Below are positions 7,103 to 16,406 of a DNA stretch of 64,000 bases, piece after piece. The position numbers were made by a program, and so were the translations under genes. How positions within the stretch are numbered: the first letter of the stretch is position 1; the number at the start of each line of letters is the position of its first letter. The stretch lies in assembly GCA_043816955.1 (NCBI GenBank), contig JBDRHL010000115.1:9331-73330 (forward strand), read 5' to 3'. This DNA is from JBDRHL01 sp043816955. GTDB lineage: Bacteria > Planctomycetota > Phycisphaerae > Sedimentisphaerales > CAYZTY01. Below the pieces are notes generated by a model. It worked only from the letters and a program-made list of their open reading frames with translations. It was not told the DNA's origin and made no database searches.

Positions 7103-8968
7103 TCAATTCCTCTCGTCTGTGTCTGCCAAATTCGCATCAGGCAACGACGATAATATTTTTTTGAGTTTGTCTCTGATAAAAACACCCCGTAGTTTGACCG
7201 GTTCGCTTCTGCCGGGGACGAGTAAAATACTCACCGGCACGCCCGGTTCGTTATACACCTGCTTCAAATCTATTGATGCGGGATATTCGAGCCGGGTTGT
7301 GTCACCCTCGACCGCCAGGGTGTTTTTTTGCTCAATCAACTCTGCAATGTCTTTGCGGGTATAGACCGCTTTGTGCTGGACCTTGCAGTTGAGACACCAC
7401 TCGGCTGTAAAATCAATCAGGACCGGCCTTTTTGCGGCGAGTGATTCTGCGATAATGTCGCGGTCGTAATGCCGCCAGTTAATCAGCTTCTCCGCCGGGA
7501 CAGGAAGCAGCAGCACTGCGAAAACTACAGCAATTAATGCAGCGAGCAATCTTATAGTCCATTTATGTTTTGCAGGTGTGGCGTAGTTCACCCAGCTTCC
7601 CCACATCCAGAGGCAAAAGGCGAGAACCGCAGCAAAATACAATGCGCTTATGGCTCGATCGAATGGCAGTGCTTCGAGCAGCTTGACAGCAATTGCCAGA
7701 AGCAGGAATCCCATTGACTGCTTGAACAACTCCATCCATCGGCCTGGTCTGGGAAGTTTCGCGAGCAGGCCGGGAAGCGACGTTAAGACAGCATAAGGGC
7801 TCGCCATACCCAGGCCGATAAGGATTATCGCGGTCGTGCCAAGCAAAAGATTCTGTGTCTGAGCCCAGCCGAACGCAAAAGCGAGTATTGCGAAACTGCA
7901 TGGGGTGCTAAGCACGGCAGCGAGAAAGCCCATCCCGATTGAGCCGCTGATGCCTCCGCCGCTTTGAGTTTTTCCTGATACCGACGCCGGAATCCCAAAG
8001 TTCAAAAGGCCGAACATAAACATCGCCAGCGCCACCAAAATAAAAATCATCGTCAAAACCAGGGCTGGTATGCGCAAGTGATCACCCCACTGCAAGGCCG
8101 TACCAAAGCCGAGCCGCAGTACGATGTTAATTGCGGCAAGAGCGACAAAAAACAGGATGATACCCAGGCAGAATGACAGGCCGAGGACAATACTTTTCGG
8201 TTTGCTACGTTTGGCCTGGTTCAATATCCGCATCACAATGATCGGCAGAACAGGCCAGACACACGGCATTATGTTCAGCGTAAGTCCTGCCAGAATCGCT
8301 AGTGCCATCGCGACGGCAATCGGGTATTGCTTGAAACCGCCTTTATCGGCTGTGGTTTTTATTTCCGGCAGAGTGAATGCAGCTTCAGCACTCTGGCCGG
8401 ACTGTGATACGCTGAACTGCGAGGCGAGGGTACCGGGGTTAAGTATCTGACATCTCTGGTTCGAACAGACCGCACCTCGGATTTCCAATGTGATTGCCTC
8501 TGTTGCCTGTAAAGTTTTATACTCTGTTGCGGCAAAAGCGCCTGGAAAAGACATGTTCGCATCGACGGTAAACGGCAGATAGACGGTAAATTTCCCGCTG
8601 AAAACCCGGAGCTTCTGCCCGGAGGATTTGTCATGATACATTTGCGATACCGGCATGATCGGGGCATCAAATTTTATGTAGGCAGAGGCTTTCGGCCTGA
8701 CCTGCAGATTCATTCCTCCCGGGGCTGTTTTTGCGTCGGCATAACTATGCCAGTCTTTGGCGAGGGTGAAATGAACCGCAAGTGCTGATTTCCCGCCGGG
8801 AGCAACAATCAATTGCTGCTGCTGGAGGCTGATCTGCGTAATATCATCCTTGTACTCACCCGCTGTGCCGCCGGGTATTTCGGCAAAAAGCCTGAAACCT
8901 GCGAACGTCAGGATCAGGCAGGTTATCAGCAAGAACTGTTTCTGTATTTTCTCTGCCGCCCCAGCCAT
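7103..8968 (-). CDS. dsbD: DsbD-like thiol:disulfide interchange protein
   Basis: A 621-residue three-part protein. A signal sequence is followed by a periplasmic DsbD-alpha-like domain whose cysteine pair lies near residue 166 (AVCSNQRCQIL). The central region has about eight membrane spans with the paired cysteines in NIMPCVWPVLP and STPCSFAILAFAFG. A C-terminal thioredoxin domain carries WCLNCK near residue 524. The family carries electrons from cytoplasmic thioredoxin across the inner membrane to periplasmic thiol partners. The start ATG at 8968 has AGGATT upstream. It lies 27 bases after ftsH and 3 bases before nth. Confidence 0.92.
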   Translation of the reverse strand: MAGAAEKIQKQFLLITCLILTFAGFRLFAEIPGGTAGEYKDDITQISLQQQQLIVAPGGKSALAVHFTLAKDWHSYADAKTAPGGMNLQVRPKASAYIKFDAPIMPVSQMYHDKSSGQKLRVFSGKFTVYLPFTVDANMSFPGAFAATEYKTLQATEAITLEIRGAVCSNQRCQILNPGTLASQFSVSQSGQSAEAAFTLPEIKTTADKGGFKQYPIAVAMALAILAGLTLNIMPCVWPVLPIIVMRILNQAKRSKPKSIVLGLSFCLGIILFFVALAAINIVLRLGFGTALQWGDHLRIPALVLTMIFILVALAMFMFGLLNFGIPASVSGKTQSGGGISGSIGMGFLAAVLSTPCSFAILAFAFGWAQTQNLLLGTTAIILIGLGMASPYAVLTSLPGLLAKLPRPGRWMELFKQSMGFLLLAIAVKLLEALPFDRAISALYFAAVLAFCLWMWGSWVNYATPAKHKWTIRLLAALIAVVFAVLLLPVPAEKLINWRHYDRDIIAESLAAKRPVLIDFTAEWCLNCKVQHKAVYTRKDIAELIEQKNTLAVEGDTTRLEYPASIDLKQVYNEPGVPVSILLVPGRSEPVKLRGVFIRDKLKKILSSLPDANLADTDERN

Positions 8969-8995
8969 ATTAATCCTTGTGAAAATGCGTCTGAT

Positions 8996-11008
8996 TTATC
9001 CCCCGCTTTGTTTACTTTGCTGGTTACCGACAGAAGAACCCCCGGCTTTGCCTTTTTTGTGTTCAGCAGCAAGCAGGTCGGAGACGGTTGTCTTTTCAAG
9101 GATGCCGCCGGCGAGAATCATCTTTACTTCCTCGGCATCGAGAGTTTCGTATTTTAGAAGCGCTTTTGCGATAGCCTCGAGTTTATCCTTGTTTGCCTCT
9201 ATCAGTGAGCGCGTTTGTTTATGCGCATCATCAAGGAGCCGTCGAATTTCACGGTCTATCACTTCTGCGGTTTTTTCTGAATATTCACGTTCAAATCCGA
9301 AGCCGATGTATCCATCTTTCGGCGCATCATTGCTGTAGTTGACCATCCCGACCTCATCGCTCATACCCCATGTCAGAACCATTTTTTTTGCAATTTCCGT
9401 GGCTTGCTGAATATCTGCCTGTGCGCCGCTTGAGATATCGTCACAGAAGATATCCTCGGCGATTCGGCCGCCGAAACAGATCTGCAGCATTGCTGTACAG
9501 TATTTTCTGGTGAATATAGTACGGTCTTTTTCCGGCAGTGAAAAAGTAGCTCCGCCCATCGGTCCTCGCGGGATGATGCTTACTTTGTGCAGCGGATCAG
9601 CGTGTTCGAGCAAGGACTGGACGAGGGTATGACCTGCTTCATGATAGGCAATGGTTTCCTTTTCTCGCTGATCGATGATCCTGCTTTTTTTGGCCCTTCC
9701 CCAGCGGACCTTGTCGCGGGCTTCTTCGAGGTCATCCATCTCAACACTGTCTTTGTTATTCATCGTCGCGGCGATGGCAGCTTCGTTGATTATGGCTGCC
9801 AGTTCCGCACCGCTGAACATGGGTGTAACGCGGGCAAGTCTTTCCAGGTCCGCATCAGGCGCCATTTTGACCTTGCGGGCGTGTACCTTCAGAATCTCGG
9901 TACGTCCCCTGAGGTCGGGCAGGGGAACGTATACCTGCCGGTCGAATCGTCCGGGACGCGTCAGGGCGTGATCCAGAATGTCTCCGCGGTTGGTTGCAGC
10001 TATAACGATTACCTGATCATTGGTGTCAAAACCGTCCATCTCAACAAGTATCGCGTTGAGGGTCTGTTCCCGTTCGTCATGTCCGCCTCCAACAAAGCCG
10101 GGACCGCGTTTGCGCCCGATGGCGTCGACCTCGTCAAGGAAAATTATGCAAGGCGAATTTTCTTTGGCCTGCCGGAACAGATCACGAACCCGTGAGGCGC
10201 CGACACCGACGAACATTTCGACAAAATCGCTGCCTGATATGCTGAAGAAAGGAACGTCAGCTTCGCCCGCAATAGCTTTTGCAAGCAGCGTTTTTCCGCA
10301 GCCGGGCATACCCACAAGAAGCACACCCCGGGGAATTCGCCCCCCGAGGCGGTTAAATTTTTTCGGATTTTTCAGGAATTCAATAATCTCATCAACTTCT
10401 TCCTTGGCTTCGTCTATTCCGGCAACGTCCTTGAAGGTTACCTTTGTCTGTTCCTTAGTGCGGACTCGATGCCGGCTGCGACCGAAATTGGCAAGCATAC
10501 CCCCCGGGCCGTTGCGAATGTTCCTGAGGAAAAGAAAATAGAAAAGCCCGACAAATATGACAAGCGGCAGCACCCACTGCATCAGAAACGGGATCAGCAC
10601 CTGCTGATCTGCAAATTGCCATTCAGCACCGCTTTCCTTGAGCAGAGGGACAAGGATATCCTGCACCAGTTGCGGATCATAATTGACGCGGTATGCCTCC
10701 GGGGCGCCTTTGGGTCGGGCGGCAATCCCGGCCTCATTGAACTTACCGGTGATTTCTGTTGAGCCCAGATTGGCACTTGCGATATGCTTATCGGCCAGAT
10801 ACCGCTCGAACTGCCAGTATTCTATTTTGTCGAAGCGAGCAAACCTGTTAAGGCTGATCATAACGGTCAGCAGAATAAGAAGGGCCAGTACCCATCCGAA
10901 AGGTCTTCGCGGATACCGTGCTCGCGGCCCTTTGGCAGGAGCGCCTCGGCCGGTTTTTCCCCTGCGGCCTTGACGTTCTAATATATTTTTTTCTGGTTTA
11001 TTAACCAT
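8996..11008 (-). CDS. ftsH: ATP-dependent zinc metalloprotease FtsH
   Basis: A 670-residue membrane protease with two N-terminal spans (about residues 37-55 and 145-165) around a periplasmic loop. The AAA+ domain has Walker A GMPGCGKT (~236) and Walker B IIFLDEVDAIG. The arginine-finger region follows (TRPGRFDRQV). The zinc site HEAGH lies near 456. The N-terminal tail is longer and more basic than in E. coli. The protein degrades misfolded membrane proteins and, in diderms, often LpxC. Its position below bamD/lptE, with lpxB nearby, fits envelope quality control. Confidence 0.96.
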   Translation of the reverse strand: MVNKPEKNILERQGRRGKTGRGAPAKGPRARYPRRPFGWVLALLILLTVMISLNRFARFDKIEYWQFERYLADKHIASANLGSTEITGKFNEAGIAARPKGAPEAYRVNYDPQLVQDILVPLLKESGAEWQFADQQVLIPFLMQWVLPLVIFVGLFYFLFLRNIRNGPGGMLANFGRSRHRVRTKEQTKVTFKDVAGIDEAKEEVDEIIEFLKNPKKFNRLGGRIPRGVLLVGMPGCGKTLLAKAIAGEADVPFFSISGSDFVEMFVGVGASRVRDLFRQAKENSPCIIFLDEVDAIGRKRGPGFVGGGHDEREQTLNAILVEMDGFDTNDQVIVIAATNRGDILDHALTRPGRFDRQVYVPLPDLRGRTEILKVHARKVKMAPDADLERLARVTPMFSGAELAAIINEAAIAATMNNKDSVEMDDLEEARDKVRWGRAKKSRIIDQREKETIAYHEAGHTLVQSLLEHADPLHKVSIIPRGPMGGATFSLPEKDRTIFTRKYCTAMLQICFGGRIAEDIFCDDISSGAQADIQQATEIAKKMVLTWGMSDEVGMVNYSNDAPKDGYIGFGFEREYSEKTAEVIDREIRRLLDDAHKQTRSLIEANKDKLEAIAKALLKYETLDAEEVKMILAGGILEKTTVSDLLAAEHKKGKAGGSSVGNQQSKQSGG

Positions 11009-11105
11009 ACCTGCAAGCCTTTTTAGTGAGAATCAAGTTAAAGAGGCAGCAGCAGTAAGTCTCAACTGTCGCTGCCGGGGGCCGGTGAGTCGATTATATT
11101 TATAC

Positions 11106-11645
11106 TCACCACTCTTTCTCCATCATCTGTACGATTCTGTCGGCAAGACGGTTCACGGCCAGAGTCATCGCGTAGGCTTCACCCTGATCGAGCCATTCGG
11201 AATGGCTCGCAGAGGCGGTTGCCTTTTTATTATCGATCAGGATCTCGCCGGTTTTCAGGTTCTTCCAGATAACAACTGCCTCAAGCTGCAGCCCCTTCTC
11301 AAGACTTCGCCCTGTTTCGCGTTCTGCGCTTAAAACGGTTCCGCCAATGGAAGACAGCTCGCCGGAGATTATACTGTCGGCGCGGCTTCGGTCGGTGACT
11401 ATTTTGTATGGTGTCTCAGCCTCGATACGCTTTGCCAGCGCGTCGGTCAGCTCATATTCCTGGCCTCGGCGGAAACTACTGGTATCGAACATTTCCACGT
11501 AGATAGTCGATATTTCCGTGGTGTGGAGCCATTCGTTTGAATAGCCTTTCATGCTGCAACCAGCCGGGCCGAGGCAAAGAAACATCGACAAGGCCGGCAG
11601 GCACAATACAAGCAAAACACCTTTTACACTCGCTGAGTTATTCAC
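11106..11645 (-). CDS. lptE: LptE-like LPS-assembly lipoprotein
   Basis: GTG at 11645 overlaps the bamD stop in GTGA and is preceded by GGGAG at the right distance, so translation is probably coupled. The 179-residue product has a hydrophobic leader ending in a lipobox (GPAGC), then SMKGY. The mature part has the LptE layout: a strand naming a target (TIYVEMF), DALAKRIE helix, a central SGELSSI strand and a C-terminal amphipathic helix (AVNRLADRIVQMME). LptE plugs the LptD channel that inserts LPS into the outer membrane. No lptD is in view. Sequence identity in this family is low, so the name rests mainly on layout and context. Confidence 0.7.
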   Translation of the reverse strand: MNNSASVKGVLLVLCLPALSMFLCLGPAGCSMKGYSNEWLHTTEISTIYVEMFDTSSFRRGQEYELTDALAKRIEAETPYKIVTDRSRADSIISGELSSIGGTVLSAERETGRSLEKGLQLEAVVIWKNLKTGEILIDNKKATASASHSEWLDQGEAYAMTLAVNRLADRIVQMMEKEW

Positions 11646-12604
11646 TTTTTCGCTCCCTCTAACTGTTTTTCCATTTTTAATCTTCGAATATTCTTGGCAG
11701 CCACGCTTGTAGGCCATTTGTTCAGAATCATTTCATAATAAAGCTCGGCGGCCTGCATGCTGCCGGTGCGATCGTAATACCTGCCGATCATAAACTGCTT
11801 GTATGCAAGCTGCTCTTCTATCTGCTCAAGTCGTGAATCAACACCGATTTCGAACGCGTTCTGCGGGTACCGCAGTTTGTATTGCTCATAATAGCTCTTG
11901 GCGCTTAGCAGTAAAGCCGAATCGTACCGTGGCCCTTGGTATGCTGCATGGATAGTCTGTGCCATATTGAGAAGTGCCTGTTGTCCCAATTGACCGGTCG
12001 GCCAGCGTGCAGATATGTCATTCCACTGGTCATATGCGTCGTGCCATTTGCCGCGGCGCTCGAAGCTTTGTGCCACTGCGACCATGGCACGCTGGCTGAG
12101 AGGTGCATCGCCTGCTCTTTCCGCGAGACGCTCCATTATTCCAGCTCCCTCAGCGTACCCTTTAATCCTGAAGAGTTTTAGTACCCTGTGTTTCTCACCC
12201 CCAAGAAAAGCCTGCCCTATGAGGTACTCTCGCTCCATCGCCGATTCATACAACGCGCTGGCAGGATACGTATCAAGAAATTCGTCGTAGGCCTTTAACG
12301 CCTTGCTGAAGCTGCCGCGGGCGAAAAGAAGTTCGGCCTTGACAAAGCTGTCGAAATCGGCCCCGGCAATCTGGGCAAATTCTTTTTTGAGCGTGTCGGC
12401 TGCCTGCTCAGCTTGTTCAGCTTCTCCTTCGTCAACAAGGCGCTTGAACTTTGAGATTTCCAGGACATACCGGCTGTCTGCATCGTCGGTAACAGCCTTC
12501 CATTGACGTCCCTTTTCAAGTCGCCATGTCTCGGCAGCAAGGGCCTGAAAAGAAGAAAACGTGAGGACAGAAACTGCCAAAAAATATCCATATTTTCGTA
12601 TCAT
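11642..12604 (-). CDS. bamD: BamD-like outer-membrane assembly protein (TPR)
   Basis: A 320-residue protein with an N-terminal signal peptide (FLAVSVLTFSSFQALA|AE) and tetratricopeptide repeats of the YfiO/BamD kind (ALKAYDEFLDTYPASALYES, YYEQYKLRYPQNAF, YYEMILNKWPTS). No lipobox cysteine follows the signal, unlike E. coli BamD. ATG 12604 is preferred over an in-frame ATG at 12631, because GGAG lies 8 bases upstream and the signal peptide then begins at once. It would be the first gene of the envelope operon, about 45 bases below a strong promoter. Confidence 0.78.
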   Translation of the reverse strand: MIRKYGYFLAVSVLTFSSFQALAAETWRLEKGRQWKAVTDDADSRYVLEISKFKRLVDEGEAEQAEQAADTLKKEFAQIAGADFDSFVKAELLFARGSFSKALKAYDEFLDTYPASALYESAMEREYLIGQAFLGGEKHRVLKLFRIKGYAEGAGIMERLAERAGDAPLSQRAMVAVAQSFERRGKWHDAYDQWNDISARWPTGQLGQQALLNMAQTIHAAYQGPRYDSALLLSAKSYYEQYKLRYPQNAFEIGVDSRLEQIEEQLAYKQFMIGRYYDRTGSMQAAELYYEMILNKWPTSVAAKNIRRLKMEKQLEGAKK

Positions 12605-12654
12605 GGCATCAACTCCATAAAAATGCCGCATTTACGCATTTATACCTGAGCGGT

Positions 12655-12683
12655 ATTATAACGTATCTTAACTTCTATTGCAA
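12655..12683 (-). promoter_or_regulatory. Near-consensus promoter of the bamD-lptE-ftsH-dsbD-nth operon
   Basis: On the minus strand: TTGCAA (12683-12678), a 17-base spacer and a perfect TATAAT (12660-12655). The predicted start is near 12648. It faces away from the aldo/keto reductase relic on the other strand. Confidence 0.72.
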
Positions 12684-12818
12684 AGCCACTAATTTTTCAG
12701 AATCGACTTTCGAATCTTTTCCAGGCTGACTTTTTATTTGTCGTTTGAGACTTTCAAAATCGACGGCGGGATGATAGAATCTGCCGAGATTTGAGTTTTC
12801 AATAGGGAGTATGGGGAT

Positions 12819-13129
12819 ATGAAAAAACTCGTGCTGGGCAGAACGGGTCTGAAGGTCACTCGCATAGGCCTGATCGCAATGAAGCCCTTTGGCGGCGGGA
12901 GACTGGGTAACGCCAGACTTTGTATGGGATATATATTCGGGCTTGATAATGTCGCCGCTGCCGTTGGTGTGGATTCGGTGCAGCATGTTCAGGAATTTGT
13001 CGAACTGGCAAAGAAGCCGCCCCTGCTTAATGATGATGACCGTTCAACCTGAAGATTGTTGAAGGCCTGGCTCATTGTCGAGCGCAACTGGAGAAGCTGA
13101 TCAGCGAATACGATGTCGAGTGCAACTAA
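12819..13129 (+). pseudogene. Aldo/keto reductase relic with large internal deletion and a frameshift
   Basis: The first 17 residues (KKLVLGRTGLKVTRIG) are the standard aldo/keto reductase N-terminus. The frame then jumps to the family's late region (IAMKPFGGGRL, GVDSVQHVQEFVELAKKPPLL). About 200 residues with the catalytic Asp, Tyr, Lys and His are missing. The frame ends at TGA 13050-13052. A -1 frame from 13049 continues in family-like C-terminal helix (LKIVEGLAHCRAQLEKL) to TAA 13127-13129, so there is also a one-base shift. A GGGAG ribosome site remains. The tail overlaps the start of lpxB. Confidence 0.7.
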
Positions 13130-14276
13130 TATCAGGGCGAAAAAGCCTGGCAGGATTGTCTTCCTAAGTGCCGCTGAGGCCAGTGGCGATATTCATTGCG
13201 CGAATCTTATAAAGGTTCTGCGAGAAAAAGACTCAGGGATAGTTTTTGTTGGCATCGGCGGCGAGAGGATGGCCCAGGCAGGCTGTGAGCTGCTCGAAAA
13301 TTCTGTTTCCAGGGCGGCAATGACATACAAGGCTTTTGGACAGGCAGGATTTTTCTTCAGGCTCCTGCGCCGGGTGAGAGCCTACCTGCGAAACAACCCG
13401 GTGGACCTTGTGATTGTGTGCGATTCGCCGGCATTTAATTTCCACGTTGCCAAAGCCGCGAAGAAAGCCGGCATCCAAACATTGTTTTACGTCGCACCGC
13501 AGTTGTGGGCATGGGCACCGTGGCGGATCCGCAAGCTGCGCCGGTTCTGTAACAGGCTGGCGTGTATATTACCCTTTGAAGAAGACTGGTTTACTCAGAG
13601 AGGTGTAAAAGCGGAGTTTGTCGGCAATCCGCTCATGGATGGTCTTGTGATTGAGCAAAATTCAACGCGAAGATACGAGGGGTTTGATGTTGCAGATGCG
13701 AGGGTAGCGCTGATGCCGGGGTCGCGCCAGGCCGAGATTGAAAGCCTGTGGCATCCGATGCAGCAAATTGCATGTTATCTGAAGGATAAACAGCCCGGCA
13801 TGAAATTTGTTGCTGTTGCCGCCGATCAGCAGAAGCTGGAACATCTCAAGGCAGAGCAAATCGAAGGGTTTGATTGTAACTACACGATCAGCAGGGTGTT
13901 TGAATCTGCGCTAGAAGCGGATTTATCGCTTGTAGCCAGCGGCAGTGCCACCCTTCAGGTGGCAGCGGCAGGCTGCCCAATGGTAATAATGTATCAATCA
14001 AATCGGCTTGCCTGGCAGCTATTGGGCCGATTCCTAGTAACAAGCAGGTATCTGTCGCTGGTTAACATCCTTGCGGGCAAGGAACTGGTTCCGGAGTTTA
14101 TGCCGTATTTTCGCTCAATCGAACCGATCCGGGAAAAGTGTGAGGAGCTCCTTAGCGACCCTGATGAGTTGCGTCATTTAAGCTCAACTCTTGTTGAACT
14201 GGTTAAGCCGCTTGCAACACAAAGTGCTGGTGAACGTGTCAGTCGGCTTGTTCTGGATATGCTCAGACCGCAATAA
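13113..14276 (+). CDS. lpxB: Lipid-A-disaccharide synthase
   Basis: A 387-residue GT19 glycosyltransferase that joins UDP-diacylglucosamine and lipid X in lipid A synthesis at the inner membrane. Family landmarks are AAEASGDIHCANL, the GIGGERMAQAG loop, CDSPAFNFHVAKAAKK, YVAPQLWAWAPWR and FVGNPLMD. The C-terminal half has PGSRQAEIE and the donor-site SGSATLQVA. The presence of lpxB shows an LPS-type outer membrane. ATG 13113 lies inside the tail of the aldo/keto reductase relic and has only a weak ribosome site, perhaps because translation was once coupled to the gene now decayed. Confidence 0.93.
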   Translation: MSSATNIRAKKPGRIVFLSAAEASGDIHCANLIKVLREKDSGIVFVGIGGERMAQAGCELLENSVSRAAMTYKAFGQAGFFFRLLRRVRAYLRNNPVDLVIVCDSPAFNFHVAKAAKKAGIQTLFYVAPQLWAWAPWRIRKLRRFCNRLACILPFEEDWFTQRGVKAEFVGNPLMDGLVIEQNSTRRYEGFDVADARVALMPGSRQAEIESLWHPMQQIACYLKDKQPGMKFVAVAADQQKLEHLKAEQIEGFDCNYTISRVFESALEADLSLVASGSATLQVAAAGCPMVIMYQSNRLAWQLLGRFLVTSRYLSLVNILAGKELVPEFMPYFRSIEPIREKCEELLSDPDELRHLSSTLVELVKPLATQSAGERVSRLVLDMLRPQ

Positions 14277-14530
14277 AAATTCAAATAAGCAGTAAGTGAC
14301 AGTGGAGGTGTCTCCTGGAAAAGTGCCTTTTTAGTAATTTTGTTGTAGGAATTGTCTTGATTGGATGCAAAAAGGAGGGTGAAATAGCAAAATAGTTCAA
14401 AAAATGAGCCCTGCTCTTATATCTATATTAAGCATATACACCAATAATGATTATAGTGTATTTAACATGCGGAAATCCGCCAATATAAAACGTGTATGCG
14501 AAGATCAGAAACCTATACCGGAGAAAAAAG
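14277..14530 (+). other. Leader region of the Wood-Ljungdahl/Hdr gene string
   Basis: No gene is seen in these 254 bases. A short GGAG/CTCC hairpin lies just after lpxB. Closer to the next gene are a 6-bp dyad ATACAC/GTGTAT and a small hairpin GCGG-AAAT-CCGC, which could be operator sites. Several AT-rich stretches could serve as promoter, but none has both boxes at good spacing. I see no THF riboswitch signature. Confidence 0.35.
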
Positions 14531-16294
14531 ATGAAATTAGACCCTACAAAGCTGAAAGACTGGCAGGTTGCCGAAGCTGCCGAAGAGCGTATGAAACCTT
14601 TTGCGCAACTTGCTGAAGAAATGGGACTTATGAAAGAAGAAATGCTTCCCTATGGCCAGCATCTTGGCAAGATTGATTATCTCAAGGCCCTTGCGAGACT
14701 CAAAAACGCTCCGACAGCCAAATACATCGATGTTACAGCTATTACCCCCACCCCGCTGGGGGAGGGCAAGACGACCACAGCTATCGGGCTTATCCAGGGA
14801 CTAGGCAAGATCGGCAAGCGCGTGGTGGGAGCCATTCGTCAGCCCAGCGGCGGACCCACTTTTAATATCAAAGGCTCTGCAGCAGGAGGCGGTCTTTCGC
14901 AGTGCATCCCGTTAACTCCTTTCAGCATTAGACTTACAGGTGATATTGACTCGATAACAAACGCCCACAACCTCGCTATGGTCGCCCTTACCAGCAGAAT
15001 ACAGCATGAGAACAACTATGACGATAACCGCCTTGCAAAAAGCAATCTGAAGAGGCTGGACATTGATCCCAACAGAGTTCCAATGAAATGGGTGATGGAT
15101 TTCTGTGCTCAGGCACTGCGTAATATCACGATCGGCAAGGGGGGCAAGATGGACGGCTGTGAAATGGAATCGGGATTCGCGATTACCGTTTCAAGTGAAG
15201 TTATGGCGATACTCGCTGTAGCACGGGACCTGGCGGATCTGCGTGAGCGGATGGGCAGAATCGTCGTAGGCTATAGCAAGAAGGGCAATGAAATTACAAC
15301 TGCCGACCTGGAAGTCGATGGCGCGATGACCGCCTGGATGGTTGACGCAATTAATCCGAATTTGCTGCAGACCATTGAAGGACAGCCGGTTTTTGTGCAC
15401 GCGGGGCCTTTTGCGAATATCGCGATCGGACAGAGCTCAATTATTGCAGACAGACTGGGGACCAAACTGGGGGATTATCATGTTACTGAAAGCGGCTTCG
15501 GTGCAGATATTGGTTTCGAGAAATTCTGGAACCTGAAATGCCGGATGAGCGGGTTAAAGCCAAATGCCGTCGTGCTGGTGGCTACAGTGCGAGCATTGAA
15601 GATGCACGGCGGAGGACCAACAGTCAAGCCGGGTGTCCCCTTGGCGGAAGAATACACTAAAGAGAATATGCAACTGCTTGAGAAAGGCTGTGAGAACCTG
15701 ATAGCCCACATCGAAACCGTCAAAAAGGCAGGCGTAATGCCTGTAGTGTGTATCAACAGCTTCCATACCGATACCCAAGCTGAGATCGAACTGATTCGCA
15801 AGGTAGCCCAGCAGCATGGTGCATTAGCGGCTCTTTCGGCACACTGGCTCAAGGGCGGCGATGGGGCAATTGAACTGGCAGAAGCGGTCGTGCAGGCATG
15901 TAATGAAAAAAATCATTTCAGGTTCCTGTATGAACTTCAGACGCCTTTACGCCAGCGGGTAGAATTGATTGCAAAAGAGGTTTACGGTGCAGATGGTGTA
16001 ACGTATACCGACGAGGCACTTGAAAAGGCAAAAGCAATCGAGGCGGACCCGGCAGCGAAGGAACTGGGTACATGTATGGTCAAAACACACCTGAGCCTTT
16101 CGCACGATCCTGATCTGAAGGGCCGGCCTAAGGGATGGCAGCTTCCGATTCGCGATATTCTGATCTACAAAGGAGCTGGTTTTGTTGTGCCCGTTGCAGG
16201 AACGATCAAGCTGATGCCTGGCACCGCATCGAATCCGGCATTTAGAAATATAGATGTTGATGTGAAGACCGGCAAGGTACAGGGACTCTTCTAA
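14531..16294 (+). CDS. fhs: Formate--tetrahydrofolate ligase
   Basis: A 587-residue enzyme that makes 10-formyl-THF from formate, THF and ATP, the ATP-spending step of the Wood-Ljungdahl methyl branch. The nucleotide loop TPTPLGEGKTTTAIGL lies near residue 73. Other family blocks are RQPSGGPTFNIKGSAAGGG, HVTESGFGADIGFEKF, and GGGPTVKPG. The C-terminal block is PGTASNPAFRNIDVD. ATG 14531 is chosen because GGAGAAAAAAG sits directly upstream and the protein start (MKLDPTKLKDWQ) is typical; an upstream in-frame ATG adds a basic tail without support. It leads a same-strand string of twelve genes. Confidence 0.96.
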   Translation: MKLDPTKLKDWQVAEAAEERMKPFAQLAEEMGLMKEEMLPYGQHLGKIDYLKALARLKNAPTAKYIDVTAITPTPLGEGKTTTAIGLIQGLGKIGKRVVGAIRQPSGGPTFNIKGSAAGGGLSQCIPLTPFSIRLTGDIDSITNAHNLAMVALTSRIQHENNYDDNRLAKSNLKRLDIDPNRVPMKWVMDFCAQALRNITIGKGGKMDGCEMESGFAITVSSEVMAILAVARDLADLRERMGRIVVGYSKKGNEITTADLEVDGAMTAWMVDAINPNLLQTIEGQPVFVHAGPFANIAIGQSSIIADRLGTKLGDYHVTESGFGADIGFEKFWNLKCRMSGLKPNAVVLVATVRALKMHGGGPTVKPGVPLAEEYTKENMQLLEKGCENLIAHIETVKKAGVMPVVCINSFHTDTQAEIELIRKVAQQHGALAALSAHWLKGGDGAIELAEAVVQACNEKNHFRFLYELQTPLRQRVELIAKEVYGADGVTYTDEALEKAKAIEADPAAKELGTCMVKTHLSLSHDPDLKGRPKGWQLPIRDILIYKGAGFVVPVAGTIKLMPGTASNPAFRNIDVDVKTGKVQGLF

Positions 16295-16406
16295 AGAAGG
16301 CAAAAAGTTAGAATTCGACTTGGGCAACTGGGACTTTATGCCCCCTGCTTTACGGTTTTTATCTCCCGGAGAACCCGGGGCCGGAAGAATTGGAGAATCA
16401 GTTCAA

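Noticed and set aside
12675..12986. 103-codon minus-strand frame
   Set aside because: It runs through the bamD promoter and is antisense to the aldo/keto reductase relic; composition is not protein-like.
14277..14530. THF riboswitch upstream of fhs
   Set aside because: No recognisable THF-binding core; only short dyads are visible.
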